Shown here: positions 53,344 to 60,000 of the stretch, in pieces | Layout of the letters: each line of letters begins with the position of its first letter | How positions within the stretch are numbered: position 1 is the stretch's first letter | Assembly (NCBI RefSeq): GCF_029227915.1 | Contig: NC_079886.1 | Span: forward strand, 5,954,001 to 6,014,000 | Length of the DNA: 60,000 bases | Direction of reading: 5' to 3' | Source: Hydractinia symbiolongicarpus | Lineage: Eukaryota; Cnidaria; Hydrozoa; Anthoathecata; Hydractiniidae | Position numbers and translations under genes: made by a program | The notes under the pieces: model-generated | The model's input: only the letters and a program-made list of their open reading frames with translations | What the model was told of the DNA's origin: nothing | The model's database searches: none

Positions 53344-56300
53344 TTAAGATAATGGAATGATATTGAGAATTGGCCGCCTATCTAACGCGCACTCATCCAG
53401 TCTCAACACACAGTCGGAACAAAACGATTTGTGTCCACACGGCATTACCATGGTATCAATGGATTCCGTCAAACATATCCGACATTTTTCATTTGTCGTC
53501 CTGTCAGTAATATAATTGCCAACGTTAAATTTCATATTATCCAACCCAGCATTGCCACTCGTAGTTATATTTGACGACTTTCTGGCTTTGAAAAGAGCTT
53601 TTCGAACGTCTTGATTTGTTGAAACTTCAAATGGTGTTTTCTCATCAATGTCTACTGATGTTAAATCGCCGCCATGCTTGACAAGTAGGTGAATAAGGGC
53701 GGGTGAAGTGGAACGAGCAGCGCAATGTAACGGCGTTGACAGGTCTCTACCGCCCTAACCAAATCAAAAGTTAATATATGAAATTATAGTATGAAACTGT
53801 TGCGAGTATGAACTTAAGGGAAGGGGTGGAAATGTAGCTATAGATTATTTTTCCAGAAAATCAGACAACCTTAACTTCACTTTTAACACACAACAAAGGC
53901 GGGAATACACAGTGAAATATTTCTTTAGAAACATTTTCCTTTCAAAAAATTTATTTTGCTGTTGCACGTGTGTATTCTAAAAAAGAATTGTTGCTTGAGA
54001 TAAGTAAAATATAAAGACGAAGCGCAAGGTAGCTGCTTGTATAATTATAATTGAAAATTTAAACTAGCAGAAAAAGGTAAAAAGAAAGGAAAAGGCGATT
54101 CTGTTGGATAAAACCATTAACAAAAAATCAAAAAGTTAAAAAAGTTATCAAAAATAGCTTTTCTTTTTTACGTTCCATCCTCGCACATTTTCCTTTTCAC
54201 AAAACTAGAAATCCACAAATATCTTTGTTTAAAATGAACTGGTGCGACTTTGAAACTGTTGGTTTCCTTTGATCTTTCTTACAAGAAAAATTTAACCGTT
54301 ACTTGGTAAAAATCGTAAACTTTTGCAACACGTGAAATTAACTTTTATTGCGTTTGAATACTTTCTAAATACAGGATACATTGCAACAGAAAATTTAGAA
54401 AGAAAAATTTCGAATGTTTCTAAGAAATGTTTCACCGTGTATTTCCGCCTTAATACTACGTAAAACAATAAATTAAACAAATTTTAGGCAATAACATTCC
54501 GCAAAAATGCTTTCGCAGAATTTTCTGATTCAAACTACAAATGAAAGTTGAGCCAATTTTAATCGTGCGCGTCTAATTAGCACATGTAACAAAATTCAGC
54601 ATATAGAAACTTTCACAAGGCATACGGTTCATATTGCGTCGCGACATCGACGTAAAATTAACATAGACGGTGTGACGAATGAACAAAGATAACTTCTCAC
54701 AGTCATCGTGATTAAGCATTGAACGATAGCGAATTAATCTAATTGGTCAGTAGTTATCGCCTTAATAAAAATGCCACAACGGAAAAAGTCTGAGAAAAGG
54801 CTAAAAATAGACAAAGGGTTGCACCAATTTGTATATCCGGCTATTTTAAAAAACGAGCGATTCTATTAATGGCTGGCGAGCCAGGAAACTATGAAAAAAT
54901 TAAGCATGGGGGTCATTAAGCTTAAAACTTCCTTCCACCCACCTGCAGGTTAACAGCACCTCCATTCTGAATCAGTAATTCTGACACGTTTAAAAATCCT
55001 TTCTCCGCTGCAACATGTAATGGTGTCAGCTCATCTTTAAAGCGAACGCTCACGTCAATTGTTTTAAGAAGTTCGCTTACAAGTGCGATATTCTTCTCCA
55101 TAATAGCTACGTACAGTTTTTCAGCACCACGTGCTAACAGAGATTTTATGGTGGCTTCTTTTGCTAAGTCAAACGCTTTGTTTCCATCTCGATCTTCTAT
55201 AGTGACGTCGGCTCCTAGATACACAATACCCCCAAAGTAAATTTTAAAGAAAAACACCTCCCTCGTATTGTTTGAAATTTTTTTAGAAAGAAGAGCGTTT
55301 TAGCAGGGCTGGTTATAAAGTTAAAGTCCCCCCCCCCCCCCCCCCCCTCTTTTTTCCCACACACATTGACAAAAACTACAAGGACATCCGAAATTAAAGG
55401 TTCTTCTGCACCAACCATAAAAAATAAATACAATTATTGTTCGCGCAGCTTAAGGCGTATTTACAACACCGTGACAAGCTACCTACCGCGCTTAAGAAGC
55501 AATTCAACAACTTTTTTACGTCCTTTCAGAGAAGCTATATGAAGCGGTGTATATTTTTGCAACCTTGTTCGTCTATTGACATCAAATTCATGATTCAGAA
55601 AAATCTCTAGTACATCTATGTGTCCACAGTCTGCTGCAGTATGTACACATGTATATGATTGACTATCTTCGCTATATAGGTCTGCCTTGTAATGCAATAA
55701 GATCTCTGCAGCATCTGCTAAACCCTAAATACAGTGCAAATATATTTTAACGCTCCAACCCAGGATGAGGATGAGCATCAGCCAAGATTAAATATGAATT
55801 TATTAATTAACACACGCGATTACATTATAATTGGTATCTTATGCGCATTATTTACGTAAACACTTACAATTGACGCTGCGTAGTTTAACGCTGTTATTGG
55901 AAGAGTTTCACAGAGAATACTGTTCACGTTTACTTCTTCTTCACGTAGTAATATTTTCAAAGTAGTTATATCGTTGTCTTTTAAAGCGTTTAGTAGCTTT
56001 TGCTGACCTGACCGTAACACATTAACAACACGGTGGAGACATTGAACACGATGGTGGAGTTCAGCTGTAGTATCAAGGATACAATGTCTTTTATCTGACT
56101 TATTTAAGAATTGTCCAGGAATCTAAATAAAAATCGTAAGAGATCACTGTGTCATCTGTCATCTTAACACATTGTGTCTCTAAGGTTGAGCCAAAAATAA
56201 TAGCATCTTGATTTTTCGTGCAAATCACAAAGTACTGATATGATAGAAACGCTAGTGAATGTTAAAATTGCCTTGGTAGTTTTAACAGCCGCCAAAAAAT

Positions 56301-59300
56301 ACTTTTTGTGAGCTGAAACCACAAGGACAAACAAATAGGAATAAAAAACAACAAAGTGAATATACTAACCAATACTTCAATGTCATCTGCTTGTACACCA
56401 TTAGACGAGTTATCTGTATCGTCGATTTTACTCTTCAAATATTTGATGTGATTTTCAACCTGGTCGATACAAAGCAATCCCCGAGCATCACAATAATTGT
56501 CATCAGATCCTACCATTAACAGAAATTGAGTGCAATTCGCATGACCAGCTAGTGCAGAAAAAAACAATGCCGTCCACTTCTCCAAACCACCTTGCAAATC
56601 CAACTTTGCTCCATACGAAAGAAGAAGATGGACCAATTCCCTATATACAAAAAGGAGAATAGTACAATTTGGAAATCTATTAACAGCAGGTTGTTACCAT
56701 CCTTCTTTTAACTACACTCGATCAACTTGAGAGTTCTACTTACAGAAGCGTTTACTCCACACTAGTTTTAAGTAGTACAAAAATGTAAAAAAATGTAAAG
56801 AAAGATAGAAGTGTTAAACAGTTAATTATTTGTAAGGTAGAAAAGCAACACATGATTTTAGAATACACAAAAAATTTCTGTTTTTTGGACTTTTCGGTAA
56901 CTCTGCCAACTTTAAGACTTTGCTGACTCAGCGGATAAAACTTGATCAATATATAACGCCAGAAAAAAATAATTTGGGGAAAAGGGTTTAAATACGTTAA
57001 TGGTAACAATAAACAGTAAGGACGGCGTTACTATCAAGTTGCTAACACTCCTTTTGTTTATCTAGCACACACGTCTGTCAAAGTTGAGCTTTGACAGCTT
57101 ACCCGCTTTGGAACATTGATCAGGGGATTATGTTTGGTAATTTTAAAGAATAGTCAAACGCAGCCATTTCCGAAACTTAATGCCAGTGGGTCGTCCTACT
57201 CCTTTTATAAAATTACACAAACAAAACAAGCCGTCAAAGGCAAAACGTAAACAAATAAACAAACAAACAACAACAACAACAAAAGGAAGAAACAAAAAAA
57301 TAAGTAAACAAAGCCAACAAACTTGTGTCCCGCAGCAGCTGCTAAGTGGATTGGGGCGAGGTTCTTGTCATTTTTTTGGTCCACCAAAGCGCACAAACCA
57401 AGATTTTTCAGGATCATTTGGCGACTTGTTTTCCTACCATGTGATCCAGTAGATAATTTTTTATGCATTAAGTCTGGAGATACGAAAACATTCTTCTTTA
57501 AAATATTCTCATCTAACAAACGCTTCACTTCTGCAACATCGTTACTTTGAACTGCTACACAGAGCGAATTATTATTTTCCTAAATATCCGACACATATTA
57601 TAGTAGCAAACATACTATTTTAAAGTCACTATTTGTTTCACTGAAATGTAATTACGACTACGTACATTTTTAATTTCGTTGAAGGTTAAGTTTCGTAGAG
57701 ATTATCAGATGGCCGTAAAATTTGAAAGTTATTGAAACTAATTAAAGAAATTTAAAAAAGAAAGATCAGCTGCCGTCAGTACTGAATTTTCATACCGAGG
57801 AAATAAGTCAATTAGAGATCATTATGGTTATTTTCCTTACCACAGATCCAAAATTTTGGTTTTAAAATTTTGCTATCGCATAAAAAAAATTCACAGTTGA
57901 CCGCAATCATTCTGGATCACCAACAAAAAGTTAAAAACTGAAACCTCATGACCTTATTAAGGAGTCCTACCTTTTGTAAGAGCTGACACATTTCCTTACT
58001 AGAGGACAGATCTAATGGCGTGTAACCGCAAGAATCTACCACTGATGTTAAAGCTCCATATTGTATCAACAAATTCGCAATCGCAACCTGATTCGCCATG
58101 CTCGCCAAATGTAATGGTGTTCGATTGTGTTTTCCACCAGTGCCATTAACAGGAGCCTATATAGTTTCGGGTTTTTTAAATTAATCAAAATAAAGGCAAT
58201 TTAAAATGATATAAACAGATTTCGACGCGTGTAAAATTGATAACAGTGTAACTCCCACAAGTTTTCTTTTAAATATTGCTCTCTATTTAAAAAACAATAC
58301 CTAATTTAAGAAATGTAGTCTATCGAATTTAAAAAATCAGTCCCCACTCTTTCAACATTCGGCCCCTCTATTTGAGTCCTATTAATTTTTGAGATGACAT
58401 ATCAATTTCTGTTCTATGCCCCACAGTTAAGAATGTAACAAAGTATTAAATTATTTACTACAACAGAGACAACATGCACATTGACACAACACTGACACTA
58501 ACTCTTGTAGTCAATGTAGTGCGTATATTGTATGAATTATTGTTTACAAAGCATGCTCATATATTACCAGTAAGGACTGAAAAATTTTTTAACTGCATTT
58601 GTTGTAGAATTATAGAAACACACTAACCAAGTTTTGCAATAACAAATTGACTATATCTTCGTGTCCATTCATACTTGCCAAATGAAGAGGTCCATAGCCT
58701 CTAAAATAACAATAACAATGTTTTTTACATGAATGAAAAATCAAAATCCATCAACAAGAATTAATTGTTTTCATTGATATTACTTAAAGCATACAACAAC
58801 AGTCCGTCAGATTGTCCATTTGGAGTCAAGGATACAGTAATTAAAAAAATTACATACTTGTAAGCTTTAACATTACTACTGGTATTTTTGACAGTCAACA
58901 ATCTTCTTACTTCATCAATATCACCACCAAAACATGAAGAACAAAGCATTGACGCAGATAATAACATTGACCTTAAAAAAAACCCAGTAAAACTCAGCAT
59001 TAGAAGAAAGTGAGTATTTAAGAGGGTATGTACTCAACTGAAAATACACTCAACGGATTCTATCAAGAAACTTGTGCTGAATAAAGAGCATTTAATCAGG
59101 AGGGGGATATAAAGTGACTGAAAACATCAACAATACATTGCTGCCAAAAGCATGTGTAAGAAGCAGACATAACAACTCATTCTATACTAATAACAGTACA
59201 CATTGGTAAATTTATATTTTAAAACACACCTTACAGAAAAAGACTCTGCGAAGGACAATGCTGAACAACCATTTGAATCTGTCTTATCGATATCTACACC

Positions 59301-60000
59301 ATTCTGAAGAGGAAATTCAATCTACTTATTAATACTCTACAGCATTAAGCCCTATCATCTTCGAGGATGGTGAACTGAGCTTTTACATTGCATAAATTAA
59401 AAATTATTTTGGTATAGGGAAACTAAATACTGTAATTGCAAATATACAACCATTTTAAATTTGAAAAATAAGAAAATAACAGCTGAATTAACAAAAGATA
59501 GAAAAGGAATCTTGTGACGTGACATGATAACTTACGCTGAGTAATTGAGAAACAATGACTTCAAAATTCTGTTTCGTCGCAATGTGTAATGCTGTTGTTA
59601 ATTTGCTTCCGCATTGCATGTCAACCTAATGAAATATTTATAGAAAAAAAAACCTAATAAAAACGAGGGATGGAAGTTTGACTAATGTCTTAAAAATATA
59701 AAATAACAACAACAAAAATGAAGGCATAATTTTAAGGGTGTCTTTGGTCTGTGTTTATCCTGACTTTATTAACTATTAGGAATGTCATTAAAGCTCGGAG
59801 CTGATATTTGGGTGAAAACTAAAGCAACTGCTTAGCAATGTGCCAGGCTTAAAAAATACGCCTTCTTCGACCTGGTCAATTTCACAAGCAACGCAAAAGA
59901 GTTGTTTAATAGGCTTAATTAAATCTTCACATTACTTTTTCAAGTGTTGCAAATATAAATATACCTAAGGTTGATCTTACCTTAACACCATGTGCTAACA
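53344..60000 (-). CDS. Ankyrin-repeat RING-finger protein (3' part)
   Basis: Twelve exons: 59981-60000 (cut by the window edge), 59536-59625, 59230-59303, 58858-58971, 58628-58700, 57971-58156, 57323-57579, 56370-56640, 55868-56122, 55487-55724, 54943-55214 and 53344-53754. All junctions are GT-AG and keep frame, giving 752 residues with no internal stop. Ankyrin signatures recur throughout: GPLHLASMNGHEDIVNLLL, TPLHLASM, APIHLAAAAGHK, TPLHIASLKGRKKVVELLL, TPLHVAAEKG, TPLHCAARS. Several repeats are split by introns at the same helix-turn region. A non-ankyrin linker (IPGQFLNKSDK onward) separates two blocks. The C-terminus is a RING finger: C-x2-C, CGH, FC-x2-C, then CALDRRPI. By family knowledge this is a probable cytosolic E3 ubiquitin ligase, with the ankyrins binding substrate. 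The RING lacks its last Cys (Asp instead). I cannot assign an orthologue because the N-terminus is missing. Confidence 0.92.
53386..53481 (-). other. C-terminal RING domain of the ankyrin protein
   Basis: Zinc ligands in order: Cys-Cys (CRIC), Cys-His (CGH), Cys-Cys (FCSDC), then Cys-Asp (CALD). The sequence after it, RRPI, matches what normally follows the last Cys pair of a RING. The Asp is therefore at the eighth ligand position and not the result of misalignment. Asp can coordinate zinc; RBX1 has Asp at a ligand position. The fold may survive. The stop codon follows soon after, so the RING is at the extreme C-terminus. Confidence 0.85.
55328..55347. repeat. Poly-C/poly-G run in an ankyrin-gene intron
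   Basis: Twenty consecutive C on the plus strand, i.e. G20 in the pre-mRNA of the minus-strand gene, within the intron 55215-55486. The length may be unstable or mis-sequenced. Confidence 0.95.

Overview
This window is animal nuclear DNA, very A+T rich, with intron-bearing genes, GT-AG splice sites and many transposable elements. Lineage-type class A GPCRs with a DPLIY motif in TM7, abundant Helitron-like elements and a repeat-choked, gene-poor layout suggest an early-branching metazoan, most likely a cnidarian. That placement is inference; nothing here fixes the species.

Layout. 1-5505 is a tandem satellite of about 62 and 70 bp units with higher-order duplications. It is interrupted once (about 3343-3484) by a non-repetitive island that looks like an exon on the minus strand. 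5506-9800 is intergenic, with relics of the satellite and a 231 bp TA array. 9810-12205 and 32547-35030 are two copies of one duplicated segment, each carrying an orthologous-position GPCR gene. The first copy is broken (in-frame stop in TM3, first coding exon missing). The second is intact, and its N-terminus is supplied by a short upstream exon. Between them lie Helitron-like non-autonomous elements (12207 to about 15050 and 26779-30534) and several further duplicated blocks. One of these carries a SINE-like insertion, and another ends in a 360 bp TA array. 35324-35536 is the 3' end of a dead LINE.

36-50 kb looks empty but holds two small two-exon minus-strand genes (37665-38018 and 48774-49265). 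After splicing, each encodes a 73-residue secreted protein with an N-terminal signal peptide. They share a short motif, the intron position, the intron phase and the total coding length. I do not recognise the family.

53344-60000 is the 3' part of a large minus-strand gene: twelve exons give 752 in-frame residues of ankyrin repeats ending in a C-terminal RING finger. The gene continues beyond the right edge. It probably encodes an E3 ubiquitin ligase with an ankyrin substrate-binding array. The RING has Asp in place of its last Cys ligand.

The protein genes do not form an obvious pathway. The strongest non-genic signal is the dispersal of the CRE palindrome TGACGTCA by the Helitron-like elements (15 of the 20 sites I found).
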